Shown here: positions 8,383-16,311 of the stretch, in pieces
Layout: the number at the start of each line of letters is the position of its first letter
Numbering within the stretch: position 1 is the stretch's first letter
Source: a virus
Length of the DNA stretch: 46,623 nucleotides
IMG/VR virus record: IMGVR_UViG_3300047380_000622
Location: 1 to 46,623 of that record
Direction: 5' to 3' (one strand)
Notes under the pieces: model-generated
Database searches by the model: none
What the model was told of the DNA's origin: nothing
The model's input: only the letters and a program-made list of their open reading frames with translations
Program-made: the position numbers and the translations under genes

Positions 8383-9969
8383 TTAAGAAATATTGAACCA
8401 TCTATCCCCTGTAGAATCTACAAAAGTCTCGGGTTCATCATAAGAACCACTACCAAAATGACCTGCTGGTAGAATATCATCTTCTATCATTTTCTGTTGT
8501 TCCGAATACAGTAAGTCTTTAACTCTAGTATCTGTTAAGTGACTAAAGTATTCAGTTGTTATAAACCATGCAAACAATACATTGTTCATAACCAAATCAT
8601 CATTATAACCTCTATCAGCCTCATATGAGTTACCTTTGATAACAAAGGTCATTAGTTCGGTTATAGTTGCTCTGTCTACTATATTTAGTCGATTCTCTTC
8701 TAGTATTTCTTTTAGAGTAGAACAACCAATTCTCTTAATTCTTTTATTCATTGTTACACCGATATCTTCTGCCTTAGTTTGTCCTTGTGTAAAGACACTA
8801 GGGTACTCTATATCATAGTGCAACTGTTGTGCAACCATTCCACCTTCAGCATTGTTTTCTATAATTACGAGTGCTTCGTTGTATGGTCTAACATATTTAT
8901 TAATTATGTCTGCCAACAACATAGGTGATGTTGTGTTATTCCTATAAACCAATACTTGTTCAAATGGTTGGGTTGATACATCAAATATTGTAAAGGTAGA
9001 ATAGTCCAATCCTTTACCTTGTGATACATCAACTGTACATATATAGTTATGATTTTCTATAGGTCTCTTATATAGACTTATTCCATCTTTAACCCAATCC
9101 GAATCTATAGATTTTAAACCTAGTAAAGTGTTTGAGTTAATAAGAGTCGACCCAGTTCCTAAGAATGAGTTACCATACTCCTGTTCAAACTGTGCTTCAG
9201 AAGTGTTTGCAATGGTCTCTTTCTTCCATGCTTCGTCTCTGCCTGGCACGTCATACCAGTTGATGGTGAATGATTTATATTCTGATTGGTCATGTATCGC
9301 ACTCTCATATATCTTATGGAACATGTTACCAACACCATTTGCAGTAGAGGTAATAATAACCTTAGAGTCCTTACCCGAGGTAACAACGGGATATGTTGCA
9401 GTATAGAATGTCTCTGCATCATCTACGAATGCAAACTCATCTAAGTATAGCAAGTTAATTGACATACCACGAATTGAACTTGAAGATGTTGCGGCCGCAA
9501 CGACTTTACTATCATTTGCAAATTCTATAGAACCTTTGTTAAGAATCTTAACTCCTGGCTGTAAAAAGAACGGAACAGATTCCAACATAGTAACAAGACG
9601 AGCAATCATCTCTCTTGCAATTGCACCTTTGTTAGCAAGGATTGCAACAGTCACTTCGGGGTGAAATAATAGAAACCATAATAGATATGCACAAGAAGTT
9701 ATTGATTTACCACTCTGTCTACTTGCAAGGACAACACTAAAACGAGAGTCGTTGTAGTGGTTAATTAACTTATCTTGATACCCACGAAGTTTGAAAGGAA
9801 CCATACCTTCGTCTAGTGAAATAATTTGTGTATAGTTTTCTATGAAATGACAAGGGTTTTTAGAACATTTTAGATATTCATCTAATTCTTCTTTTGCGTA
9901 TTGAGTTTCAATACCTGCTCTTTTGATAAGATTATTTCCAAGATAACCTTCATTCTTATTAACCGTCAT
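8383..9969 (-). CDS. gp17: large terminase subunit gp17
   Basis: DNA packaging motor ATPase and headful nuclease, 528 residues (T4: 610). The ATPase domain has Walker A SRQSGKS at residues 83-89, Walker B LLYLDE at 173-178 and coupling motif ITSTANG at 206-212. The nuclease domain begins with its first metal-binding Asp314 in CTVDVSQGKGLDYS and continues with VIIENNAEG, containing further acidic residues. Near the N-terminus, residues 40-72 (CHFIENYTQII, FKLRGYQDKLI) match the usual adenine-binding region. The ATG overlaps the gp16 end by 11 bases, implying coupled synthesis of the two terminase subunits. Confidence 0.97.
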   Translation of the reverse strand: MTVNKNEGYLGNNLIKRAGIETQYAKEELDEYLKCSKNPCHFIENYTQIISLDEGMVPFKLRGYQDKLINHYNDSRFSVVLASRQSGKSITSCAYLLWFLLFHPEVTVAILANKGAIAREMIARLVTMLESVPFFLQPGVKILNKGSIEFANDSKVVAAATSSSSIRGMSINLLYLDEFAFVDDAETFYTATYPVVTSGKDSKVIITSTANGVGNMFHKIYESAIHDQSEYKSFTINWYDVPGRDEAWKKETIANTSEAQFEQEYGNSFLGTGSTLINSNTLLGLKSIDSDWVKDGISLYKRPIENHNYICTVDVSQGKGLDYSTFTIFDVSTQPFEQVLVYRNNTTSPMLLADIINKYVRPYNEALVIIENNAEGGMVAQQLHYDIEYPSVFTQGQTKAEDIGVTMNKRIKRIGCSTLKEILEENRLNIVDRATITELMTFVIKGNSYEADRGYNDDLVMNNVLFAWFITTEYFSHLTDTRVKDLLYSEQQKMIEDDILPAGHFGSGSYDEPETFVDSTGDRWFNIS

Positions 9970-10369
9970 CTTTTTTACTTTCTTTCTTTAGGAACTTTTG
10001 AAGTTCTGAAGTAGAACCAACATATAAATGATTATGTTGTGTTTTAACACTTCCGTTTTCATCTTCTAACTTCTTCAATTTGGTTTGAACGTCTAGTAAC
10101 TTCTCTGCAGTTTCACCTACAGTTTTAATTAACTGACCTGCTACTTCATATGCACGAGGATTCTCTGTCTCTTTACATACATCTAGAATACCATCTATTG
10201 CATCTTGTCCTCTTTCTACAAGTCCATAAAGATTTTCTCTAGTGTACTTATAGTCCGTTTGGACATTATCAGCCTTAGGTGGGGATTTGATTACTTGAGT
10301 TGTTTCTTTCTTTATTTCTGAAGAAATATCAAGTACATCATTTAATTTTGAATCTATATCTTTTGCCAT
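9959..10369 (-). CDS. gp16: small terminase subunit gp16
   Basis: DNA-recognition subunit of the packaging complex, 136 residues (T4: 164). It is identified mainly by its place directly before and overlapping gp17, and by its helical profile. Residues 36-105 (ENLYGLVERGQDAIDGIL, AYEVAGQLIKTVGETAEKLL) are typical central helices of T4-like gp16, which assemble into rings. The C-terminus is charged (LQKFLKKESKKDDG). The ATG is two bases after the gp15 stop without a clear ribosome site, which suggests re-initiation by coupled ribosomes. Confidence 0.9.
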   Translation of the reverse strand: MAKDIDSKLNDVLDISSEIKKETTQVIKSPPKADNVQTDYKYTRENLYGLVERGQDAIDGILDVCKETENPRAYEVAGQLIKTVGETAEKLLDVQTKLKKLEDENGSVKTQHNHLYVGSTSELQKFLKKESKKDDG

Positions 10370-10371
10370 AA

Positions 10372-11424
10372 TTAACTTGCATCAGTCACTTTATCCTCTG
10401 TAAATGTAGAAGGAGCGCCATCATCATAAAATGTTACAGTTTCTGCAACAACAAAGGTGTCGCCTGGGTCTACTGAACCAACAAACTTGAGTGAAGTATT
10501 ACTACTAATAGTAACTGCATTGGACACTACTATTGATAGTTTGTCTTCTGCAATACTTGAAATAGTTGGATTGGTTGTTAAGTTTGTTCCAAATACTTCA
10601 TCACCCACACTTATACTATTATTTATTGCAGTTGAAAATGGTATTGTTGTGGAATCAGATACTGCAGTGGATGTCACTTCTGCGAATGCAGGTTCGTAAT
10701 GTTTAACTTCTTTTATTAGACCTGAATCATCTATTTGACTTGTTGTAAATAACCCACTTGTTGTATTAATATAATCTCTTTCAATAACATTCTTAATGAC
10801 TTTACCAGTATAAACAGGGCCAAAGTAGTTTAATTGCATTGTAAAACTTAGATTGTATTCTATTACTCGTCTTTCAGTAAAGTCCCCTTCATATGTATCT
10901 GCAAGTTCAACACTATTCAATACAATTGGTACATCTCTATAGTCGGTCATAGAATCAATCATCTTCATTGTGACTGTATATTCGGGTTGGAAATAAGGTA
11001 TTATCTGTTCCACTATCTGTAAAGCGTCACTCATATTCTTCGCTAGAATACTTAAAGTGAACGATAGGTTGTAAGGTGCAGGTTGGTATTGATATGCTCT
11101 GTTAGACGTGTCAGCGCTCTCTAGCGTCATTTTCTGATGTCTTATAAGTTTGTTCTGTTGTCTTGCTGGGTCATACTCATAACCACTAAGTTCAAATGCT
11201 ATACGAGGTAAACTAATTGCAGTTCTGTTATTGTCATTTAGATTTGGTTCTTCTGCAAGTCTTTGTAGGAATTTCTGTTTAGGGCCATATGAGATTGGGA
11301 CTTTCTGTTCTGTTATTACAGTACCATCTTCCTTTATCTTCTTTACTGTTAAATTATTAAAAAGAGTTCCAAATATAGATACTGCTCGTTTTGTTGTCTC
11401 ATTATAAAAGAATGTCCCAAACAT
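10372..11424 (-). CDS. gp15: tail sheath stabiliser / terminator gp15
   Basis: Tail-terminating ring protein that caps tube and sheath and joins the tail to the neck. The N-terminal 240 or so residues match the family (MFGTFFYNETTKRAVSIFG, then VPISYGPKQKFLQRLAEEPN and RIAFELSGYEYDPARQQNK). At 350 residues it is longer than T4 gp15 (272). The extra C-terminal segment, from about residue 245, is Ser/Thr/Val-rich with repeated short beta-like strands (AINNSISVGDEVFGTNL, TISSIAEDKLSIVVSN), resembling an added surface domain. Its ATG overlaps the gp14 stop (TAATG). Confidence 0.92.
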   Translation of the reverse strand: MFGTFFYNETTKRAVSIFGTLFNNLTVKKIKEDGTVITEQKVPISYGPKQKFLQRLAEEPNLNDNNRTAISLPRIAFELSGYEYDPARQQNKLIRHQKMTLESADTSNRAYQYQPAPYNLSFTLSILAKNMSDALQIVEQIIPYFQPEYTVTMKMIDSMTDYRDVPIVLNSVELADTYEGDFTERRVIEYNLSFTMQLNYFGPVYTGKVIKNVIERDYINTTSGLFTTSQIDDSGLIKEVKHYEPAFAEVTSTAVSDSTTIPFSTAINNSISVGDEVFGTNLTTNPTISSIAEDKLSIVVSNAVTISSNTSLKFVGSVDPGDTFVVAETVTFYDDGAPSTFTEDKVTDAS

Positions 11425-12278
11425 TATGTGACCTCACCGAATGGATTTGTTTCAGAGAAGTCTAAGTATTCGTCTGCTTTTGTTTCAAAGTCTGTATTTT
11501 GTGCAGAACCATCATTACTAAATGTCAATACATCTTCTATAGATTGAATAGTGTATTCTGCAGCTGAACTTGCACCAATTAAAACATCATTATCTGCAAG
11601 TGTTATTGTATTATCTTTTACGGATAATAAATGATTTTGTGGAGACCATGAAACCACTTCTCCAACAACAACTCCATCTTTAGTGACATTCTCATTAACA
11701 GTATAATTACCACTACCACTATTAAACATGGTTAATTTAACTTGATATGCTTGGTCTAGTTCTACTAAGTCTGCGTTTGTTCCAGTATCAAAATCTTCTC
11801 CACTGTATTCAAAGAGTTCACATTGCAATTTAAATACAAATAATTTACCTACTTGATAGAATGGATTCTCATGTTCTACGAATTTTATTTCGAACATTGA
11901 ACCACTAAGAGGGAAGTGTATTAAATCACCTTCGTTAGGTCTTAGAGATGTTGCAAGGTTAGAGTCTAATGATATGAATCTTTCCCATGTTCGTAAAGAT
12001 ATGACAAAGGTTGCAGTATCCCTTACTTGTACACCGAACTTACTAAAGAGGTCACCCTCTCCTTCAAAGCCATCAGTATTTTCTATATACATCTCTACAG
12101 AATATGCATCACCGAATGTTGATTGCACATCTTCACCAAGGATAGAATCTTCCTCTACAATTTCTCTTGGTAGATAGAATGTTTCGTGTCCATACATTCT
12201 TAACGACTCAACAACTAAATCCTCGTAAAGGTGTTGTTCAGTTGATACTGCATGGTTAAAAAATACATTTGTTGGCAT
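11424..12278 (-). CDS. gp14: neck (head completion) protein gp14
   Basis: Neck protein that with gp13 closes the filled head and makes the tail-docking site; 284 residues (T4: 256). The N-terminal segment MPTNVFFNHAVSTEQHLYED and the region YGHETFYLPREIVEEDSILG are well-known conserved parts of T4-like gp14. The C-terminal third (GNYTVNENVTKDGVVVGEVV) is a more variable beta-rich part. It lies between gp13 (three-base gap) and gp15 (TAATG overlap), so the three neck genes form a coupled block under the gp13 promoter. Confidence 0.94.
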   Translation of the reverse strand: MPTNVFFNHAVSTEQHLYEDLVVESLRMYGHETFYLPREIVEEDSILGEDVQSTFGDAYSVEMYIENTDGFEGEGDLFSKFGVQVRDTATFVISLRTWERFISLDSNLATSLRPNEGDLIHFPLSGSMFEIKFVEHENPFYQVGKLFVFKLQCELFEYSGEDFDTGTNADLVELDQAYQVKLTMFNSGSGNYTVNENVTKDGVVVGEVVSWSPQNHLLSVKDNTITLADNDVLIGASSAAEYTIQSIEDVLTFSNDGSAQNTDFETKADEYLDFSETNPFGEVT

Positions 12279-12281
12279 AAT

Positions 12282-13097
12282 TTATCCCATTAAGTCCATG
12301 ACTGGCATTTCAAAATTCAGTCTTGACTCTTCTTCTAATCTTGTAATCTCTTCTTGTGCTTCTGTTTTAATTTGTTGTGCATCAAGTGTAACCCCGCCTG
12401 GAAGTGCGATACCTTGGAACTTAGATAGATTCTCACCCCACTGATACTTAACAAGTGCAGTTGCATACTTCTTAAGGAACATATCGTTATATATGTCTGT
12501 AAAGTCTACAGGGTCTATTTTCCTATAACATTCTATTATTATGTACTCTCCAGCAGTTAACTTTGCAGTAGTATAATCAATATACAATCTATTTTGATGA
12601 GAGTTGTATCGTATTGGTATCTGTCCGACTAACATATCGTTTATTAATTTTATATGTTGTTGAACTTGTGAGTAGTATAGTACACTTGTTGATGTTAAAT
12701 CCCAAAGGTCATTTAGTCTCAACTGATACTGTATGTCAAACATACTAGATGTTTGTCCTGAATTAAATGGAAATATTCTTAGTACACTTAACACATGTTC
12801 GGGTAGTGTTACATAACTTTTACTCTCTTTGTAAGATTGATTTGAGATTGCCTGTGTTCCACTTGTAGAACCAGTAAGAGTGTCATCTGTTTTAAATGAA
12901 TCAATTTCTTCTTGTGTGATTTGGTGTTTTAAATACGTCTTAATGGAACCATTGTAATGATATTCATGAAAGTATTGTAATGCCTCATCAATTCTGTCAT
13001 CTAACTGGTCATCATCAACATTAATCTCTAATACTGGAGCTCCAAGTTTCCTCTTTATATAGTCTTTTAAGGTACTTTTTGATGTTGGTTCTGCCAT
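12282..13097 (-). CDS. gp13: neck protein gp13
   Basis: Head-completion neck protein, 271 residues (T4: 309). The start (TLKDYIKRKLGAPVLEINVD with DDQLDDRIDEALQYFHEYHY) and the middle region (TAGEYIIIECYRKIDPVDFT, then YATALVKYQWGENLSKFQG) are typical of the family in marine T4-like phages. It opens the conserved neck-to-capsid block and carries its own late promoter at 13129-13136, with an AGGA ribosome site before the ATG. Confidence 0.94.
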   Translation of the reverse strand: MAEPTSKSTLKDYIKRKLGAPVLEINVDDDQLDDRIDEALQYFHEYHYNGSIKTYLKHQITQEEIDSFKTDDTLTGSTSGTQAISNQSYKESKSYVTLPEHVLSVLRIFPFNSGQTSSMFDIQYQLRLNDLWDLTSTSVLYYSQVQQHIKLINDMLVGQIPIRYNSHQNRLYIDYTTAKLTAGEYIIIECYRKIDPVDFTDIYNDMFLKKYATALVKYQWGENLSKFQGIALPGGVTLDAQQIKTEAQEEITRLEEESRLNFEMPVMDLMG

Positions 13098-13128
13098 AGT
13101 ATTCCTGTAGTAAATTTGTGTCTACTAC

Positions 13129-13136
13129 TATTTATA
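13129..13136 (-). promoter_or_regulatory. late promoter box for gp13 neck operon
   Basis: A perfect TATAAATA on the minus strand lies in the 51-base gap upstream of gp13. The predicted start near 13123 gives a leader of about 26 bases containing an AGGA ribosome site. It separates the neck block from the accessory cassette upstream. Confidence 0.78.
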
Positions 13137-13148
13137 TGAATTTAGAAC

Positions 13149-13409
13149 CTATTCTTGGAAGTAAGTCTTAGATTGTAGACGGTCTATCTTCTCGTCTATC
13201 CTGTTCATAGTAGCGATTAGTCTTTCAGACACAATTTCCACTTCTTCACGAGTAACATATTCTTTTGCTAACTCTTCTCTTGTCTTATTGACAAGTATAT
13301 CTATTCTCTTCTGTTCGGATAAAAGGTTTCTTATTAGGAATCCTAAAGGTGCTAACACGAATGTTATCATAAGGTTCCAAAGAAGGTGAGTGTCTATTAC
13401 TATTTCCAT
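13149..13409 (-). CDS. small one-TM, coiled-coil protein of unknown function
   Basis: An 86-residue protein with one hydrophobic segment at residues 9-28 (LLWNLMITFVLAPLGFLIRN), followed by a highly charged helix (EQKRIDILVNKTREELAKEY and further, to RIDEKIDRLQSK) predicted to be a coiled coil. No signal-peptide cleavage motif is visible. Similar small membrane-anchored coiled coils occur in phages as holin/antiholin-like or membrane-associated factors, but nothing here proves lysis. The promoter box TCTAAATA (13415-13422) ends six bases from the ATG, with no ribosome site in between, so the mRNA could be leaderless. Confidence 0.75.
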   Translation of the reverse strand: MEIVIDTHLLWNLMITFVLAPLGFLIRNLLSEQKRIDILVNKTREELAKEYVTREEVEIVSERLIATMNRIDEKIDRLQSKTYFQE

Positions 13410-13414
13410 ACTAC

Positions 13415-13422
13415 TATTTAGA
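13415..13422 (-). promoter_or_regulatory. late promoter variant abutting the small membrane protein ATG
   Basis: TCTAAATA on the minus strand differs from TATAAATA at one position. The last A is six bases from the A of the ATG at 13409, the same spacing as at gp20 and at the gene starting at 24782. It lies just upstream of, or overlapping, the end of the neighbouring oxygenase gene. Confidence 0.5.
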
Positions 13423-13426
13423 ATAG

Positions 13427-14131
13427 CTAGTCGGTTGAAAGGTCTCCATTGGGATGAACATTATAAACAAATTCATCATCATTGTAGTTTGGTATGTCAC
13501 CACTATGACCACCTTCAGCAGGATATCTCATTTCTATATTAAATGATATTGAATATCTTTCTTTATCAGTTACATTTGGTTCTACCATATGCATAAGACC
13601 ACTTGGAAAAAGTATGAGTTTACCACCTTTGGGTTCAAATCCTTTACTCGTTGCAGTTCTAGGTGAGTTTGGAAAATCTGCGACAACTTTAGGATGTGTA
13701 TCAATCATTTCAATATGACCTTCATCTCCATCTGCTTTTATATAAAACACACCACTATACCAACAACCATTATGCAAGTGTGGTTTGTTCCATGCAAGAT
13801 GGTCGTTAATATTTGCCCAAGAATTTCCTATATGCATATTTGCTTTGTTACGGTCTAATCCATGGAAAGGCCATATCTCATCATAAAACATAGTTTGTAT
13901 TCTATTCATTAGTTTTTGGAATGCAGGATTAGATTCACAACCATCATGTGATTGCCAACCAGTGTATGCATTAGAAAGTCTTCTACCTTCGGGGTCTTTT
14001 CTTCTCATACCATCCATAGTATCAGTAAGAAGGTCTAAGTAATTTTGGTCTACACCTCTATTTGAATCTAAACTAGGGTCTAGTAAATCTCTCTCAAAGA
14101 TATATGTTGGGAAAAGTAATCTAACTGCCAT
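13427..14131 (-). CDS. 2OG-Fe(II) oxygenase-like protein (PF13759 / TIGR02466 type)
   Basis: A 234-residue protein with the profile of the 2OG-Fe(II) oxygenase family often found in marine phages. Starting at the ATG at 14131, candidate iron ligands are in NKPHLHNGCWYSGVFYIK (His118/His120) and SGLMHMVEP (His181), with Arg192 in ERYSISFNIEM as the probable 2-oxoglutarate anchor. The segment PKGGKLILFPSGLMHMV is the characteristic strand pair. A longer frame exists upstream but lies inside the preceding gene; the chosen ATG starts 11 bases inside the end of that gene and begins with the usual MAVRLLFPTYIFE. The substrate is unknown: free metabolite, nucleic acid or protein are all possible. 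It is the last enzyme of the accessory cassette, before a small membrane protein. Confidence 0.8.
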   Translation of the reverse strand: MAVRLLFPTYIFERDLLDPSLDSNRGVDQNYLDLLTDTMDGMRRKDPEGRRLSNAYTGWQSHDGCESNPAFQKLMNRIQTMFYDEIWPFHGLDRNKANMHIGNSWANINDHLAWNKPHLHNGCWYSGVFYIKADGDEGHIEMIDTHPKVVADFPNSPRTATSKGFEPKGGKLILFPSGLMHMVEPNVTDKERYSISFNIEMRYPAEGGHSGDIPNYNDDEFVYNVHPNGDLSTD

Positions 14132-15011
14132 CGAAATCAAACTCCAATTGTGTTTCTTCTGAAACTTCTTTGTTGTGAAAAGGACACTCGGGTGGTGGAT
14201 TCTCTTCTTTATAAAGTTTGCCTTTTGGTTTCCAATAACCCTGTCTACGGTATGCACCAAACTCTTTTACACTGTCTTCGTCAAATTCTACTAACTGACT
14301 CCACTCTTGCATAGATTTATTTGTAGAAACTGTTCTATCGAACTCTGATGTTCCTGTTCCACGATTATCAATCCAAGATTTATGTGTATTGACTTGATAG
14401 GAACCAACCCACTTCTCTCTTTTATATGGTATTATCTGACAAAGAGGAGTCCCTTTTGGTATTACAAATGAGTAATCTACTTTAGGATAAAAAATTATTT
14501 GTGCATTGTCCATACCCACATTAAAGTCGTCTGTATCTATGATACCTTGCCATGTTGCAAAATGATTATTCTGAAATAGGAATGGGTCTAGGTAAAAACA
14601 AGAATAGCCAGGTGGTGTTTTGATATTCCAAGGGTTTCTCATTTTAAATGCATCCTTAATTGGTTTACCACCACCTAAGTATTCAAATGCATCTAGTGTT
14701 TGTGTTGTTGGATGACTATTAGAATTGTAACCACCCCCATGTGGGTCAAAGGTTGCGAGAGTATCACTACCTCTATCGTCTCCACCAATTCCGTTTATAA
14801 CATGTATATCTCTATTTGCCAATAGTATCCAACCACTCTTTAACCAATCATCCATGGCTGGACAGGCACGAATGGTCTGTTGAACCGTACCATTTACTAA
14901 CTCACCTGCTTTTGCTTTCTTCCACCAATCAGGTGATATAGAACTTGCAAGGACTGGTTTAAAGTCTTTGAGTGTTTCTTTATTATATGTGTGAAATTCT
15001 ATCGTTGGCAT
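14121..15011 (-). CDS. DUF6065-like protein of unknown function
   Basis: A 296-residue protein of a family seen in cyanophages and other marine T4-like phages (DUF6065-like by recall). Recognisable pieces are SPDWWKKAK near 27-35, ACPAMDDWLKSGWILLANRD at about 49-68, NPWNIKTPPGYSCFYLDPF near 127-145 and KGTPLCQIIPYKREKW near 190-205. The fold looks beta-rich with one Cys-Pro near the front and another (CPFHN) near the end. No catalytic motif can be named. The ATG at 15011 lies 29 bases inside the end of the oxygenase gene, and its own end overlaps the next oxygenase gene by 11 bases. This tight coupling with two oxygenases suggests a joint role in modifying something. Confidence 0.7.
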   Translation of the reverse strand: MPTIEFHTYNKETLKDFKPVLASSISPDWWKKAKAGELVNGTVQQTIRACPAMDDWLKSGWILLANRDIHVINGIGGDDRGSDTLATFDPHGGGYNSNSHPTTQTLDAFEYLGGGKPIKDAFKMRNPWNIKTPPGYSCFYLDPFLFQNNHFATWQGIIDTDDFNVGMDNAQIIFYPKVDYSFVIPKGTPLCQIIPYKREKWVGSYQVNTHKSWIDNRGTGTSEFDRTVSTNKSMQEWSQLVEFDEDSVKEFGAYRRQGYWKPKGKLYKEENPPPECPFHNKEVSEETQLEFDFDGS

Positions 15012-15702
15012 CAAAAAACTCTGATTGGTCTACTAATCTTACTTCGTCCCCTCTCAAGACTAGTGACCTTCTGTCTATGTATCTTGCTGATGGAGTAGGT
15101 GCATCTGCACCATGAGGTATTCTACCATCAAACATTATTAATCTATTTGGTTTAAATTCTATTTCTGCAATCTGATGGTTGTCAATATGTTCTTGTCTTC
15201 CATCTAAACCTTGTTGCATCTTATTATATAGTCGTAACTTACCACCCCAATTTTTGTTCCAAAACTTATTGGTGTAGTATAGGAATGAAAGGTTCCAATC
15301 ATCTTCTTCTTGACAATCTGCATGGGTAGTTCCCTGCAATCCTTGTGTTTGTGAGTTTAAACCCATGTACTGAAATCGTTGCCACTTGAATCCAAATTCT
15401 GTTTGCAATCTTCTATTCATATAGTATGGAAAAAATGTATGAAGTTTATCCATATCCTTTTCCAACTCCATATCATTTCTATAGAATGTTGCACCCCAAA
15501 AACTATGATGTGGTAATCCTGTTGGACTTCCACTAGAAACTTGATTTGTTTTAGACCAAAGATTATGTCCAACTATATAGTCATCAAAATGGTGATGAAG
15601 TTCAGTTGCAAGATAGTTATCTAAAACATAAACATCTTTAAGTGGTAAGTCTTCTATTTTAAAGGGTTCATCTATATAGACAACCTTTATATCGTCATAC
15701 AT
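14983..15702 (-). CDS. 2OG-Fe(II) oxygenase (prolyl 4-hydroxylase-like)
   Basis: A 239-residue iron- and 2-oxoglutarate-dependent dioxygenase. The classical HxD...H triad is visible: His127 and Asp129 in GTTHADCQEEDDW, and His197 in LIMFDGRIPHGADAP. A basic residue for 2-oxoglutarate follows at Arg207 or Arg211/212 (SARYIDRRSLVLR). The double-strand core DWNLSFLYYTNKFWNKNWGG then GKLRLYN is typical of prolyl-4-hydroxylase-type domains. Known family roles include protein prolyl hydroxylation, nucleobase oxidation and small-molecule hydroxylation; the phage substrate is unknown. It starts three bases after the preceding small gene and overlaps the DUF6065-like gene, forming one translational unit with it. 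Confidence 0.87.
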   Translation of the reverse strand: MYDDIKVVYIDEPFKIEDLPLKDVYVLDNYLATELHHHFDDYIVGHNLWSKTNQVSSGSPTGLPHHSFWGATFYRNDMELEKDMDKLHTFFPYYMNRRLQTEFGFKWQRFQYMGLNSQTQGLQGTTHADCQEEDDWNLSFLYYTNKFWNKNWGGKLRLYNKMQQGLDGRQEHIDNHQIAEIEFKPNRLIMFDGRIPHGADAPTPSARYIDRRSLVLRGDEVRLVDQSEFFDANDRISHI

Positions 15703-15705
15703 GAC

Positions 15706-16263
15706 TTATCTTTCGTGGTCGGGTAATAAAGAAGCTTTTGGTAGTTGTACAACATACTCTTGTAATGGTTTAAGATAGTCTTCTCTAGTAGCGAAAATTT
15801 CATTTACAAGTTGGTCATATATTACATATTGTGAATCTGCAAATTCTAAAATTCTTCTTGCATTTGACCTATATGGATGGTTAGAACCCTCTCTACCAGC
15901 AAATGTTGCTTCTGATAAATCATCAAATCCATAGTTATCAGTAAACTCTGAAATGTTATTTTTAACTTCACCAATCAAGTCTTGTACATACTGATTGTTT
16001 AATGTGGTTCCAGCTGGTGGTTCAGAGTTATCTATGTAGTTTTCTATAATATCTTTTTCAGCACTAGTTATATCTCTTTTAATTTGGTCATCAAAACAGA
16101 GATTGTCATCCCATTTTTCAATTACAACTTCTATATCATCATATACAAGAACATCAAAATCGAATCCTAGTTCGGGTTGGTCTGTATTATCAAATTCATA
16201 TTGTAAACCATTTGGTTTTCTTACTATTAGTTTTTGGTCTTCTGTGTAAATTAGTGCGTTCAT
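15706..16263 (-). CDS. hypothetical phage protein, possible fibre assembly factor
   Basis: A 185-residue acidic protein, not assigned to a function. The first part (MNALIYTEDQKLIVRKPNGL, about residues 1-65) is beta-like and acidic. The second half is helical, with SNHPYRSNARRILEFADSQY near 130-150 followed by EIFATREDYLKPLQEYVVQLP. Proteins with this 'REGS..PYR..A' helix and a C-terminal 'VxxLP' occur beside fibre genes in marine phages and somewhat resemble fibre-assembly helpers, but this is only an impression. The ATG at 16263 is preferred over the upstream TTG because a GAGGT ribosome site lies about 11 bases before it, within the TTG-initiated extension. It sits between the glycosyltransferase and the oxygenases. 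Confidence 0.75.
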   Translation of the reverse strand: MNALIYTEDQKLIVRKPNGLQYEFDNTDQPELGFDFDVLVYDDIEVVIEKWDDNLCFDDQIKRDITSAEKDIIENYIDNSEPPAGTTLNNQYVQDLIGEVKNNISEFTDNYGFDDLSEATFAGREGSNHPYRSNARRILEFADSQYVIYDQLVNEIFATREDYLKPLQEYVVQLPKASLLPDHER

Positions 16264-16311
16264 ACTGTTATTATACCTCAATTTTATGTATTTTACAAGC
16301 GGTTTTCATTT

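Noticed and set aside
14131-14260. Extended upstream start for the second oxygenase-like gene
   Set aside because: The extra 43 residues lie wholly inside the preceding gene and do not resemble the family. The ATG at 14131 starts with the usual MAVRLLFPTY sequence.
16263-16281. TTG start for the 185-residue gene
   Set aside because: The TTG would place the GAGGT ribosome site inside the coding part; the ATG at 16263 uses that site properly.
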